Origin: Costus lasius
Lineage: Eukaryota > Streptophyta > Magnoliopsida > Zingiberales > Costaceae
DNA: 64,000 nt
Assembly: GCA_027563935.2 (NCBI GenBank)
Contig: JANVAS020000239.1
Span: forward strand, 3,410,001 to 3,474,000
Reading direction: 5' to 3'
The notes below the pieces were generated by a model that saw only the letters and a list, made by a program, of their open reading frames with translations, was not told where the DNA came from and did no database searches. Position 1 is the first letter of the stretch, and each line of letters opens with the position of its first letter. Of this stretch, positions 49,432 to 62,424 are shown one piece after another. The translations under genes and the position numbers were made by a program.

Positions 49432-50830
49432 TTACAGACTAATTATCATTTCGCTTGATACTTCTAGGATCTTTGTCCTAGGCAAGTCTTTGGTCAAGCC
49501 ATCAGCTATGTTGTGCTCAGCCTTTATAAAAGAAAGAGCTACAACTCCATGTGTCTCCAGCCATCTTATGAACTTTTGTCTAATTTTTATATGGCGACTC
49601 ATTTTAATATTTATTCATTTTTTTTACAAAATTCTATTACTGCTTGTGAATCACAATGAACAAAGATAGGAGCTAAAAGAATAGAAGATAATGGAAAAGA
49701 AGAAATTAAGTTTTTAAGCCATTCGGCTTCTATACAAGTGCTATCCAAAGCCACTAATTTTGCTTCCATGGTGGTCCTAGCAATTATAGATTGTTTAGAA
49801 GATTGTCATGTGATGACACTTCCACATAATATAAACACATAGCCTAAAGTAGATTTAATATCATTGGAATCAGATATCCAACTGGCATCACTAAAACCTT
49901 CTAATACAGAAGGGTATCTAGAAAATTTTCAAACCATATGAAATTATGTGCTTAAGATATCAGAATACTCTATCTAGAGCAGTCGAATGAGATTTACAAG
50001 GATTACTAGTATATCTACTTAACCTAGATACTGCATAGGCTATGTCAGGTCTTGTCCTATTTGAAAGGTATAAGAGTTATCCTATACACTGAGCATATTT
50101 TTCTTGATTTGTAGTTATTTCATTATTCTTTTCTAATGAAACACTAGGATCATAAAGAGTAGAAAGAGACGAGCAATCAAAAAATTCCAAATTTTTCTAT
50201 GATTTTATTTGTACAATGAGATTGAGAAAAAATTAATGTATTTAATGATTTGGTTATTTTCCTGCCTGGAATGGCATCTTCTTCTCCTAGATCTTTCATA
50301 TCAAAGTTATCTGAAAGAAAATATATAATTTCTTTTATTAAATCCAATTTAGGAGCTAAGATGAGAATATCATCTACATATAGACATAAGATGATAAATT
50401 TATTCTCATCAATCTTTTTAATATATAAGCAATTATTTGATTCGTTAATTTGAAAACCAAAAGAAAGAAATATGTTATTAAATTTTTTATGCCATTGTTT
50501 AGGTGCTTGTTTAAGTCCACATAAAGATCTCACTAGTTTGCAAACTTTATTTTTATTAGTAGATAAAATAAATCCTTCTGGTTAGTTCATATAAATTTCT
50601 TCTTCAAGATCTCCATGTAAAAAAGCATACTTCACATCCATCTGATGTACAAATATATTATAGATGGAAGCAAATGAAAGTATAACTCTTATAGTAGTTA
50701 TTATTGCAACAGGTACGTAAATATCTAAGTACTCAATTCTGGCTTTTTGACCAAAGCCTTGACCTAGTAAACACACCTTATACTTTCCTACAGATCCATC
50801 AGTTATTAACTTCTTTTTAAATAACCATTT
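49432..50830 (-). pseudogene. Copia RT-RNase H remnant (minus strand)
   Basis: Starts mid-RT at KWLFKKKLITDGSV and continues IHQ-like VHQMDVKYAFLHGDLEEEIYMN, a TAA where Gln is expected (about 50581), SLCGLKQAPKQWHKKF, CLYVDDILIL and FDMKDLGEEDAIPG, then a decayed connection, RNase H with FSDASW, MEAKLVAL and HCDSQA, and an end at HNIADGLTKDLPR. Stops and frameshifts are scattered. Gag, protease, integrase and the 5' LTR are missing; it is cut at about 50830 by a plus-strand copia. Confidence 0.85.
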
Positions 50831-50832
50831 GG

Positions 50833-51564
50833 ATGCATTTACATTTACAAGATTTTAAAATAGTAAGCGAGTATAATTCTACAATATTTAGAATTACTTC
50901 TCAATTGAAATTATGTGGAGAAAGGGTCACTGATGATGACATGTTACAGAAAACATTCTCCACTCTTCTTGCATGTAATGTGCTCCTGCAGCAGCAATAT
51001 CGAGAAAAAGGTTTTAAGAAATATTATGAGTAGATTTCTTGCCTTCTTGTGGCTGAACAAAATAATAAGCTTTTGATGAAAAATCATGAGTCCCGTCCAA
51101 CTGGCATTGCTCCGCTCCCAAAAGTGAATGTAGCAACTCACAACCAACATTCTGTTGGGCAAACACGTGGTCATGGTTATGGTCGTGCTAATGATCGTGG
51201 TCGTGGTCATGGTCGTGGTAAACCTTCCAAGAACATTATTTTTCACCGAAAGTGGAAAAATAATGAAAATAATGATAAAGAAAAGGGTGTGAAGAATAGC
51301 AAACATATTGAAAATATATGCTATCGCTGTGGTGGAAAAGGTCATTGGTCATGTACCTGCCGTACACCAAAACACCTCGTTGACCTTTATCAAGAATCAT
51401 TTAAAAACAAAGAGAAAAAGATAGAGACAAATTTTGCTTGTGAAGATGGTAGTTTTAATTATGACCATATGGACATTACTCATCTAGACGTTGCTGATTT
51501 ATTTGCTGATCCTGAAGAAAAGAAAAATAATTATTTAATTGGAGATTGTAGTGTTCAAAAATAA
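50833..51564 (+). pseudogene. Copia gag, N-terminally truncated, one stop
   Basis: Reads LQDFKIVSEYNSTIFRI, a UBN2-type copia gag, in one frame to 51564 with a TAG at 51031 where Leu is expected before ISCLLVAEQNN. A Gly/Arg/His-rich linker (51165-51225) and one CCHC knuckle CYRCGGKGHWSCTC follow. The N-terminal gag and 5' LTR are lost at the junction with the minus-strand remnant. It belongs with pol at 51707-55201. Confidence 0.88.
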
Positions 51565-51706
51565 TTTTATGTCTTGTCTTAATATGTTTTTTTTTCATTT
51601 AATAAAATAATAAATTTTGTTATATTTTGTTATCTTTCAAAATACATTGTTTTTTTCTTTAGTAGCATTTTTTCTAACTGTATGGACTTTTATTTTTCAA
51701 TGAAGA

Positions 51707-54700
51707 ATGAGTATTCCTTTGGTTGGCACCAACATCAATACTGAAGATATTTGTCTCGCTGATAGTGCAACAACTCACACAATTCTCAAGGCTAAAAAAT
51801 ACTTCTCTCATTTAACAATGCAAGAAGCTAATGTTAATACTATATCTGGTAGTACAAAAATTATTGAAGGCTCCGGAAGAGCTAATATATTATTACATGA
51901 AAGAACCAAATTGCGCATTGATAATGCACTATATTCTACAAAGTCTCTAAGAAATTTATTAAGCTTTAAAGATATCCGCCGAAATGGATATCATATCGAA
52001 ACAACAAATGAAGGGAATATTGAATTCCTTTGTATCACGAGACTTATATCAGGTAAAAAATATATATTAGAAAAATTACCTGCATTTTCCTCCGGATTGT
52101 ACTACACTTATATTAAAATAATTTAAACATATAATATTGTAAACTAGACGTTTACAGATAATAACAAATTTATTATTTAGCATGATCGATTGGGTCATCC
52201 CGGATCAATTATGATGCGAAAAATAATTAAAAACTCCTGTGGACACCTATTGAAGAGCGAGGATATTCTTCAATCCAATAATTTCTCATGTGCTGCTTGT
52301 TCCCAAGGAAAGTTGATAATTCGACCATCACTAGTAAAAGTTAGAACTGAATCTCTCGCATTCTTAAGGTGATATTTGTGGACCAATACACCCACCATGT
52401 GGATCATTAAGATATTTTATGGTTTTAATTGATGCTTCAACTAGATGGTGACATGTTTGTTTATTATCAACTCGCAACCAGGCGTTTGCGAGATTGTTTG
52501 CACAAATAATTCGACTAAAAGCTCATTTTCCTGATTATCCAATTAAGAAAACATGCCTTGATAATGCTGGTGAATTTACATCTCAAGCTTTTAATGAATA
52601 TTGTATGTCTATTGGAATTGAAATTGAACATCCTATAGCACATGTTCATACACAAAATGGACTTGCAGAGTCATATATTAAGTGCTTACAATTGATTGCA
52701 AGACCATTGCTTATGAGATCAAAGCTTCCAAATTCTACTTGGGGACATGCAATCTTGCATGCTGCAGTATTGATTCGCATTAGGCCAATAAGCTATCATA
52801 TGTTCTCCCCTTTACAATTGGTTTTTGGTCAGGAACCTAATATTTCCCATCTAAGAATTTTTGGATGTGCTGTATATGTTCCAATTGCCCCACCACAACG
52901 CACTAAGATGAGTCATCAAAGAAGGTTGGGAATATATATTGGATATGAGTCTCCATCTATAATAAAGTATCTTGAGCCATTAACAGGAGATTTATTCTTG
53001 GCTCGATTTGCTGATTGTCATTTTGATGTATCAAATTTCCTAACATTAGCGGGAGAAAAGAAGCAGTTGGAAAAAGATATTAGTTGTAATGAATTATCAT
53101 TATCTCATCTTGATCCTCGTACAAGACAATGTGAATTAGAAGTTCAAAGGATAATTCATTTACAAGGCTTAGCCAACCAATTACCAGATGCATTCACTGA
53201 CCCAAAAAGAGTAACTAAGTCATATATACCACTAATGCTCAAATAAAAATTGATATTCCTATTGGAAAATCTAGTATCGCAAATAAGTCTCACGCACGCA
53301 TGAAGCGTGGCAGACCCATCGGTTCCAAAGATAAAAATCCTCGTATAAGAAAAGGAAATAAAAATCAGGATGGCTGAATCGAGGATGTAATAACTCAAAA
53401 AGAGTCCACTGACATAATCAATATTCCAATTCCATAAGAAACAAAAGAAACTGAAATTTGTGAAAATAAAGAGATCTCAATAAATTATGTCATGAATAGA
53501 CTACAATGGAATCGACATGAAGTCAACGTTGACGATGTTTTTGCATATAATATAGCGCTTGATATAATAAATGATAATGAGGATCATGAACCAAAGTTTA
53601 TTTCAGATTGCAAACAAAGAGATGATTGGCCAAAATGGAAAAATGCAATTGAAGCGGAATTAAATTCTCTTACTAAACGAAAAGTTTTTGGACCTGTAGT
53701 TCGTACACCTAAAGGTGTAAAGCCTATTGGATATAAATGGGTTTTTGTACGAAAACGAAATGAGAATGGTGAAATTGTAAGATATAAAGTACGACTTGTT
53801 GCTCAAGTTTTTTCACAAAGACCCAGCATTGATTTTAAAGAAACATATTCACCTGTGGTTGATGCATGTACGTTTCATAACTTAATTAGTCTAGTAGCAC
53901 AAGAAGGGCTTGATTTACATCTAATGGATGTTGTTACAACCTATTTATATGGATCTATAGATAATGATATTTATATGAAGCTACCTGAAGGTTTTAATCT
54001 TCCTAAAGCACATAATTCATGTTCACGAGAAGATTATTCAATCAAATTAAATAAATCCCTTTATGGGTTGAAACAATCTGGACGTATGTGGTATAATCGC
54101 CTTAGCGAATATTTGCTAAAAGAAGGATATAAAAATAACCCCATTTGTCCATGTATTTTTATTAAAAGATCTGAAAATGGATTTGCTATAATTGCTGTTT
54201 ATGTTGATGACTTAAATATTATTGGAACTCCTAAAGAGTTTCTAAAAGCTATATCTTGTTTAAAGAAAGAATTCGAGATGAGAGATCTAGGAAGGACAAA
54301 ATTTTGTCTTTGATTACAAATTTAATACTTAAGAAATGGAATTTTTATAAATCAAAATGTTTATTTAGCAAAGGTGCTAAAACGGTTTTATATGGACATG
54401 TCACATCCGTTATGCACTCCAATGGTTGTAAGATCATTAGATGTGAATAAAGATCCCTTTAGACCTCAAGAAAAGGGTGAAGAACTACTTGGTCCTGAAG
54501 TACCATACATTAGTGCAATTGGAGCATTAATGTATCTTGCTAATTATACACGACCTGATATATCATTTGCTGTTAATTTATTAGCAAGATATAGTTCTTC
54601 ACCTACGCGAAGGCATTGGAATGGAGTTAAGCATATACTTCGCTATCTTAGAGGAACAATAGATATGGGTTTGTTTTACTCAAAAGTGCCCAAGTCAGAC

Positions 54701-55201
54701 TTAATTGGTTATGCAAATGAAGGTTATTTGTCAGATCCTCATAATGGTTGATCACAAATAGGTTATTTATTTACATATGGTGGAATAACTATATCATGGC
54801 GGTCTATGAAACAAACCATAGCATGCACATCTTCTAATCATGCAGAAAATTTAGCCCTACATGAGGCAAGTCGAGAATGTGTTTGGTTGAGATCTATGAT
54901 TCAATACATACGTAACACTTGTGGCTTATCTTCAGAAAAAATAATTTTGACAATCATATATGAGGATAATACTGCATGTATTGCCCAGTTAAAGGAATAG
55001 TACATTAAAGGAGATAGAACAAAACATATTTCACCAAAATTCTTTTTCACTCATGATCTTCAAAAGAATGGTGATATAAGTATTCAAGAAGTCCGTTCAT
55101 GTGATAATCTAGCGGATCTATTTACCAAGACACTTTTTACTACAATATTTGAAAAGCTTGTATATAATATTGGGATTCGTAGACTCACAGATATCAATTG
55201 A
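51707..55201 (+). pseudogene. Copia pol remnant: PR, INT, RT, RNase H
   Basis: Protease LADSATTH (51707-52126); GAG-pre-integrase HDRLGHPGS (52181) preceded by TAG in place of the usual Trp; integrase with LDNAGEF and LAESYIK (52380-53246); RT 53492-54313 with KPIGYKWVF, YSPVVDA and YVDDLNIIG; RNase H region 54374-55201 with CTSSNHAE, YEDNTAC and NLADLFTKTL. Frameshift near 52370; stops at about 54311, 54329, 54749 and 54998. The RT (LMDVVTTYLYGS) is distinct from C1-C3 and from the other two remnants. Old and non-functional. Confidence 0.9.
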
Positions 55202-55314
55202 CATTTACAAATATAGTGTACTCTTTTTCCTTTATTAGGTTTTTATCCCATAGGGTTTTTCCTAGTAAAGGTTTTAACAAGGCACATATTTTTTAATGGA
55301 CATCCAAGGTTGAG

Positions 55315-55577
55315 TGTTATGAATAATATTATTATGGATGTCCATTCATCCTCCTTCAGTTTTTATATTCTTAGGTTATAATCTTGAAACCTATGTAAAG
55401 TAATTAACTTATGTAATTATGATTCATAAGTTAATTATCATTTGGGATGTTATAAATAGAGCATCTCTTTTTGTATTGAAACACTGGAAAACGAAAGTGA
55501 AATAAGATTTCCTCTTACCTCAATTATTCTATTTCTTCATTACTTTGTTTATTATTAGTTTGTTTCATTTTGTAATA
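55315..55577 (+). repeat. 3' LTR of the plus-strand copia
   Basis: Begins TGTTATGAATAATATTATT just after a PPT-like CATCCAAGGTTGAG. It holds a good TATA box TATAAATAGAGC at 55451. The right end is approximate, in the T-rich stretch before 55580. The 5' partner is absent. Confidence 0.65.
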
Positions 55578-55970
55578 GAAAAGCCCTAGTATTTTTGGAA
55601 AAAGAAGAAAGGGGTCAAAGTCTCAATTGATTCCGGATGAATCTTGCACTTTCTATATCCTAGTGTGGTGATCCAGGTGGAGAGTTTGCCATTCACAGGT
55701 TATTTCTCTCAGCTGTATCTCATGCCCAGAGTTGAGTTGTGATCAAAGTTATTTCTTCTACATCTTATATTGTTACCGTTCAACTTGCCAATTTTCTTCC
55801 AATTCATGTATTTCTTGTTGCAAGCACTTAGACATATCTATATTTATATAAGATGAGAAATTTTCTTTTGTTGTTTGCAAAGAATCTTGCATCTTCTACT
55901 TATTTGTGATATTCACCTATAAATCATTTACAAATCAATTCCGCACCAAAATGGTAAGAAAGGATTACAC
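55578..55970 (+). other. Leader-like stretch before gypsy gag
   Basis: Non-coding, about 390 bp, ending just before the gag ATG at 55971. Probably leader of the CRM-like gypsy remnant. No primer site found. Confidence 0.4.
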
Positions 55971-56401
55971 ATGGCCGGTGGCCGCCGCAAAGGACCAGAT
56001 GTAGGGTCCCCACACCGTCGCGAATGAGATGTTTGCGACCTAGAGCTTACAGAATTATGGGAGCAAATTCATCAACTACATCAACTTCAGTGAACTGAAG
56101 ATGAACGTTCCTTACCACTATGCAATGAACTAGTAGATAGAGATGAGAAGGATAATAATCCTTTTCACCTATCCCAGATTTCTCAACTTCAGGCACACCA
56201 GCCATCTCATCCTCATCCTCGGATAAAGTTTGATTTCAGAGTGGATTTACTAGAATTTGCAGGGAAGTCTCTACTTGATGAATTCCTTGATTGGCTTCAA
56301 AATGTGGAACCACTATTTGAAATCAAGGATATACCTAACGATCGTAAGGAAAAATTAGTTGAGAAAATACATCTTGAACTCTCTCCAATCTTCCAAAATG
56401 T
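55971..56401 (+). pseudogene. CRM-like gypsy gag, 5' fragment
   Basis: MAGGRRKGPDVGS start, two TGA stops (about 56025 and 56091), then gag core IKFDFRVDLLEFAGK, LDEFLDWLQNVEPLFEIKDI and DRKEKLVEKI in one frame. This resembles CRM/Reina-type gag. It breaks at about 56401 where a minus-strand copia fragment intervenes. The next recognisable gag residues resume at 59640 after a gap equivalent to roughly 80-90 residues, so DNA was lost as well as inserted. Confidence 0.8.
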
Positions 56402-57731
56402 AACTTGAGGCATAATTTCCTATTCATCAAGGCCAGTATTTTGATTTTCCTTTTCTTGCTCTACTTCTTTTTTTGGCTCATGCTCATTATCTGCATTTAT
56501 CTTAATACAAACTCTTTCTCATTCTTCATAGTCATCTGGGCATGCTTCTAAACATGTAACTATGACTTTCTCTTGTACATCCATCTTCAACGAGTCTTCA
56601 GAAGTGGTAATGTCTTTGTCATTCTCATCATCAAAATTAGGTAATGTCATTGTCATTCTCATCATCAAAATCAATAAAACAGCATTTATCTCCGTACATG
56701 TCAATGTAACAAGGATCTACTTCCAATGTAGAGCTCTTATATGCCATTAAAAGCTTACAATCTAGTTCTTCATCTTTCTTCTTTTAATCCTCATTGCTTT
56801 CTTCTTGAGATAGATAAATCCTTTCATTTCGAGCACGATTACATTCCCTAGCATAGTGCCCAAAATTATGACAATTATAATATTTAACATTTGACTTGTC
56901 ATATCTTCTCTAAGTTTGATTAAATCTATTTTGAGCTCCTCCTCTTCTTGATTGTGAAGTATCGTCATCTTGGTCTTGTATACTTCTTCCTCTTTGAGCT
57001 CTTTCTCTTCTCGATGCAAAATGAGAAGTATCATTTTGTTCTTGAACACTTCTTTTCTTTTTGGTATCTTTTAGACTTAATCTTGATTGTAGAACCATAT
57101 CCAATGGTTCTTTTCTTCTTCTATGTAACTACACCTCGTGGGCTTCTAAGGAGCCTGATAATTCTTCTAAGGACATTTCTTCCAAGTCCTTCGATTCTTC
57201 TATGGTTGTGACAATATAGTGAAATTTTTCAGTCAGAGATCTAAGAATCTTCTCAATTACCTTAATATCAGGTACTTATTCACCAAGCCTTCTCATTTGA
57301 TTTGCAATTGTTGCAACTCTTGAGATATAATTTGATATCTTCTCAGATTCTTTCATACAAAGAGCTTCAAACTCTCCTATCAACCTTTGAAGGCGAACCC
57401 TTTTGGCCTTCAAGCAGCCTTTACAAGAACTTTGCAACATTTTCCACAGTTGCTTGGCTATTGTTGCATTGGATATTTTCTCGAATGTAGCTTCATCCAA
57501 TGCTTGATGAATCAACAAAACAGCCTTCAGATCCTTCTTTTTTGAACCTTGAAGAAGGTCTCTCTATGCGTCAGTTAGAGAAGCTAGGTCAGCTAGAGCA
57601 ACATATCCATTTTCTACCATATCCCACACATCATGCGCACCTAATATTGCTTTCATCCGGATGCACTAGTTATTAAACTTTTCATTGGAGAATTTTGGAA
57701 CTTGGAATGACATCATAGTGTTGTATGTCAT
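56402..57731 (-). pseudogene. Copia gag (UBN2 family), minus strand, decayed
   Basis: ATG at 57731, MTYNTMMSFQVPKFSNEKF, a TAG in place of the expected Trp, CIRMKAILGAHDVWDMVENGY, LIHQALDEATFEKISNA (57518 on), [36 protein letters not shown] and a knuckle YYNCHNFGHYAREC whose first Cys is Tyr. One frame holds for most of the length with about four stops. An imperfect 35-bp tandem duplication lies at 56606-56675. Everything past gag is deleted at 56402. Confidence 0.85.
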
Positions 57732-59361
57732 TCCACCCACAAAGTTCTAAATACTGGTCCAATAAAATATCAACCAAAGTTCTTCTGTAAATTGGGCCTG
57801 GCCCACTGAATTAATCACAGATTTGAACTGATCTGAGTTAATTTAAACAATCTGAATTAATTGAACCAATTAGAGTGAATCAGTCAAATTGTACCAAATT
57901 AGTTGACCAAAATTAGGTCAAAATCGAGTTGGTTCAGGTGCCGAACCAAAAATTCGTTCAAAATTGGTTCAGCAATGCCAAAAAATCTCATATGTGGCAA
58001 CAATCTATGAGCTTTGCTCATGTTCGGTGTGCAGTGGATGTCAGCGGCGCTAGGCCAGCAATCGGCACATGCGATGTTTGACAATGTTTGTCGGTGAGCG
58101 AGCAATAAAGCTTTTCTGATGCATTTCTAAGCATCACTGACTCTGCGAGCGGAGCTAGAGAAAGCTTCAATGCTTGTCGATCTGGCGGCAAAATTCAGCC
58201 TTGAGGGATTCCTGGTTGGTTCAAGCAAATGCCGAACATATTAGGCGAGTCGGCAGTGAGAATTTGAAGATTGATCGGGATGCTATGGCGTGAAGACCAA
58301 AGTCGGCAAACCGTCTCAACTATCAAGCAGAGGCGGATTTTTTTAGACTAGACTCTTCTCGCCTTCTTCAGTGACGGTCGTCGGCGAATCGGCAGGCGAG
58401 TAGCAAATTATTTGCCTGGCGAAGTAGACGCTAGATCTGAGCGCGAATGCTGGATTTCATCACTCGTCTGCAAGGAGAGTTCTAGAGGTCACTCTTCTTC
58501 ATCAAGCTAAGTAGTAGATGATAGGATTCGGACCGGCGAGCAGCGGATCTGCAAGCAATGGACTTCTGTCAAGAAGACTTCGGCATTCGTCGATCAGACA
58601 AGCGGCGAATCTTTGAGTGAGCGATGGAACTACAAGCGAGAAACAGATGTTTCTCATGTTTGTATAACGAAGCAGCTGTCGGCGGCAGATATGTAGGTGA
58701 AGAACAAAGGATTTGCCTGGCACCGAGTAAGCAGTAGTGTATGGTTTTCAGATTTGAGCAGCGTTGGATTTAGGGCAATGCGTTCACCTTTGGTAGTAGT
58801 CGGCAGACAATGGCAAGCATCGAGATTTGGAATAGCAGATCAAGTGGATCTGCAGCCAACCGCGATACTAAGCGGTAGAGATTCAGCAGCGCGACTCCGA
58901 GAGCGGTGCTGAAACAGCAAAAGGTGATTTTGTTCAGCCACTGATAGAAGCAACAAGACCACGACACCTTCGACACGTTGGTCTATTAGGCTCAGCAACA
59001 ATAACTCACGACGAACAGCAAGTATTCTGCCCAAAGATAGCAACAAATCTCAATTTCGACGATATTTTTTCTTCTATTTGCCACTAGATCTTTGTCTCTC
59101 AACAACTCAATCTTCACTAAAAGCAATCTTCATATTTCACAGTGACATTTTTCTTCTCAAAGAAATCTCACAACCTTGGTGAGATTTTTCTTCTCTCGTC
59201 AACGGATTGTCCTTTCTCCGCGAGGATCTTCACGATTCAGATGTCACAATAGAAGTGAGATTTTTCTTTCCTAGCGAGCAACAGGCCTGTACCGTCTCTC
59301 GGCTATAGCGTCGCCAGACAAAAACTGAAATTTAACTTTTTGCTAGAACAGTTCTTCAACC
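57732..59361 (-). other. Leader of the minus-strand copia
   Basis: 1.6 kb between gag and the primer site. It is GC-richer than its surroundings (58100-58900, many CGGCGA/GCGAG words). No protein recognised in short frames. Confidence 0.6.
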
Positions 59362-59375
59362 TTGCTCTAATACTA
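59362..59375 (-). promoter_or_regulatory. Degenerate Met-tRNA primer binding site
   Basis: Minus-strand TAGTATTAGAGCAA differs from TGGTATCAGAGCAA at two positions and lies one base inside the LTR. Confidence 0.75.
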
Positions 59376-59376
59376 C

Positions 59377-59637
59377 TGTTGGCAGCAACACGGGCGGAAT
59401 CACGGTGATGAGAGAGAACACACACAACACAGAGACAAAGATAACATAAACCATTTGTATTAAATGCTGCTACAACAAAACAAATAAAGTACACATATTT
59501 TTAGGAAAATAAATTAGCTAGTCTACGTCTAAAAATAAAAACCACTAACCCTCAATACACAACACATACGCTCGACACCCTCAACTCAAGAGACACATAT
59601 ATGACATAAGTCGTATTTACTATTTCTATTTTTAACA
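59377..59637 (-). repeat. 5' LTR (261 bp) of minus-strand copia
   Basis: Plus strand TGTTGGCAGC...TTTTTAACA, with TG/CA ends and the primer site at the correct side. The 3' LTR is missing. Gypsy gag coding resumes right after it. Confidence 0.8.
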
Positions 59638-60713
59638 AAAGTGTGATGTTATGGAACCGGAAGAACAAACAATGGTACAACACCTTGGTGGGTTAAGACG
59701 TGAGATTAGCAATGTTTTCCAACTTCAACCCTATTAGACACTAGCAAACCTTTGCAAGCTTGCTTCTAGAGTTGACAAGCAACAAAAAGAAGCTAGAGGG
59801 AAAGGAGACAACCCACAACCCTTTAATCCAAGTATTGTTTCGCCTCAGGGACAGTCTTCAACTTTAAAAAGCATCGGCGGTCCCTCCAAAGGATCAGATC
59901 CTCCTGTTCAATCAGAAGGGGACATATCCCAAGGTTTTGGACACGTACCTGTAGATTTCCCTAATAAGAGGATTATCACCCTTATAGAAGAAGACGTGGA
60001 TGTGCAAGCAACTGTAAGTGAAGGAGGTGAAGGAGAGCAGTTTGAAAATGAGGATGTGGTGTATGCAGTCAAGGGGAGATGTTAGTATGCAGAAATTTAA
60101 GTGTACAATGGTATGTGATATTATTATAGTTGGGGAAGTTTTGAAAATGTGGTCTCGACTGATATGGTTCAAAAGTTACATATTAAAACTAAAGCACATC
60201 CTCACCCATATGGGCTCACTTAGCATAGCAAAACTAGAGAGATTAAGGTGAACCAACGTTGCCTTATCCAATTCACTGTTGGGAAAAAGTATCATGATGA
60301 AGTTTATTGTGATGTAATTCCCATGGATGCATGTCATATCATTCTAGGCCAGCCTTGGCAATATGATCGAAAATCATTCATGATGGTTTTTGAAATACTT
60401 ATCATTGTACTAAAGATGGGCTCAAGATTTCTTTGCTGCCTAGCAGGACACTAGATGTTGGAGAATCTAGCACCAACCACAAGAAAGGACTTTCCATACT
60501 CCACAAGCCTGATATGCTCAGAAAATTGGAAATAATCAAGGAAGGGTGTCTATTGATTTTATTGGACAATAACCATGACCAAGTCGGACACCCAAACGAG
60601 GTAGAGTCATTACTTCAAGATTTTGAAGATGTCATTCCTCTAGAGATGCCTCCTGGCCTTCCCCATCTAAGAAATATTCAGCAATGCATTAAACTCATTA
60701 TGGGCTTAGTAAT
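59638..60713 (+). pseudogene. CRM-like gypsy gag C-terminus, protease and start of RT
   Basis: Gag resumes with KCDVMEPEEQTMVQHLGGLRR and LQPY followed by a stop where Trp is usual, and continues to about 60080. Protease follows in shifted frames: ENVVSTDMVQKLHIKTKAHPHPYGL, IKVNQRCLIQFTVGKKYHDEV and CDVIPMDACHIILGQPWQYDRKS (60100-60390). The catalytic Asp-Gly motif before ENVVST is destroyed. The RT entry LLQDFEDVIPLEMPPGLPHLRNIQQCIKLI (60610-60705) stops at an LTR insertion. Continues 55971-56401. Confidence 0.82.
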
Positions 60714-61485
60714 TGTTGGGAAAGCCCGGGCCAATATTAAAACAAACAATAGTGGAAGCATTGACCTGAAACAGATTTCCCATAAAAATAGAATCGACTT
60801 ACGAGTGAGAACCATTGGATGTGTAATAGTTATACCTTATGCGATTTTAGAGCTAGATGAAGATGATGATGAGACGCACAAATGAACGTCCTCTAAATTT
60901 TGCACACATGGGCTCCTTAGGACCTCTCAACCTTCACGCCGGGTTCTAGCCTCAGAACATGAGATACATACCTAGGGAGTCCTCTTGCTTGTGCTAATCA
61001 CCAAGTGATGCACCAGGAGAGGGTCTTCTACTTCTCCACTTGCGACTTCTACAAGCTACAAGCGCCAAGGAGAAAAAGAAGAGTTGACAGCAAGGAGTGG
61101 GTTGCACTACCACGTGCGCCAAGGAGGTGATGAAGGATTCTTCTTGTTCCTTTCACTCGCCAATCAAATGAGGCGCCACCACTAGGAGGAAGGGGGCGGC
61201 GGCTCTCTATTCTTAGTGGTTAGGGCTTTGTGAATAAGCTTGGGTGGCTAGGGCTTCAAGGTATCATTAATTGCTTGAGATATGCGCCCCTATGCACTTA
61301 TATATATAGAGTTTTATAGTAGATACCGTAACTTAAGTAACAAATAAATCTAATATATTTATTGAAAATAAAAAGAATATAAATATTCATTTTTGCGCTT
61401 AAGTTGTGGACCCCTCCTGTTATGTTTAAATCAAGTCATAAAAACCTTAGAATAAATCTAGCACTAAAATACGACATTTGACACA
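60714..61485 (-). repeat. Isolated LTR-like block, minus strand
   Basis: Plus strand begins TGTTGGGAAAGCCCGGG and ends ...ATTTGACACA. Read on the minus strand it has a TATA box TATATATATAAG at about 61306 followed by a GC-rich leader-like part. It interrupts gypsy RT. No primer site beside it and no matching target duplication (GTAAT on the left), so it is a solo or truncated LTR with uncertain ends. Confidence 0.55.
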
Positions 61486-61740
61486 TCGATGATGACACCA
61501 AAATATGTAGTATATTTTGTATCATTTTAAATACCTTTTCATTCTAAATTGAGGATTTTTTACTTGTTTTTATGCTAAATCCATCAAATATTGCAAAGTC
61601 TACTTCTATTTTGGTTTTTCATGATTTTCAGGCAAAAAGGCACTATTTTTGGTGTTTTTAAGCAAAATCAAATACATGGAAGAGTTCCCATCATCAAGAA
61701 GAAGTCACACAACAAATTTCACGAAAATCGAAGCTAAGAA

Positions 61741-62060
61741 CCAAAATACAGCAGTGCCGTAAACTATTTTTTGGTACCGTATTTTCACGGCTACCATATT
61801 ATCAAGAACACGGCTGTATTTTGGTGATTTTCCGAACAGAAAGTTTTTGTGATTTTACGGCACTGCCCTAAAGAATTACACGGGCCGTATTTTCCAGCAT
61901 TTCAGACCAGAGTGTTCAACTGATTTTACGGCACCACCATGAAGAAGTTTATGGTGCCGTATTTTGTGAATACTTTATACCAGAGAACTCGACTGAAATT
62001 ACGGCACTGCCGTAAAAGATATTACGGTACCGTAACATATTACACTGCCGTAATTCCCAG
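61741..62060 (+). repeat. TTACGG/CCGTAA inverted-repeat field in E2
   Basis: Same kind of field as 1099-1453: facing pairs such as TTACGG-CACTG-CCGTAA and ATTACGGTACCGTAA, with some decayed arms (CCCTAA, ACCATGA). Confidence 0.7.
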
Positions 62061-62398
62061 TCAAAAACACAATTTTTACGAGTCCGAACCTTACGCGGGC
62101 CATAACTTTTGATCCATAGCTCCAAATCGAAATCTGAAAATTTTGGCGGATCGTAAGAGGAGAAGACGCTCGAAGTGGAAGAGAGAATTTTTATCCAGTA
62201 TCGAGGGAGAAATCGCCAGAGAGTTGGCTAGGGTTTGGCCTCGCGCCGAGAGGCGTAGAGGACACCTCAGGCTGTGCTTTTCACTCAGAGGCTTCGCCTG
62301 GAGGAGAGAAAGACGCCACAGAAGTTTCAGAGCGTTTGGATTCCGATCGGAGGAGGAATCAACAAAACAGCGGTGACAGCGCTATTCATCACGAAATT

Positions 62399-62424
62399 AC
62401 GGGTGTAATTTACATTACACCCGT
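62399..62424 (+). other. Covarying hairpin ACGGGTGTAAT/ATTACACCCGT
   Basis: 11-bp perfect stem, TTAC loop. Homologue of 22202-22227 with one base pair swapped. Confidence 0.7.

Noticed and set aside
58100..58950. GC-rich host gene
   Set aside because: Lies between primer site and gag of a minus-strand copia; frames are short and unrecognisable, so it is treated as leader.
60714..61485. Intact solo LTR with target duplication
   Set aside because: GTAAT on the left has no match on the right and the gypsy RT does not resume, so the block is truncated or its ends are misplaced.
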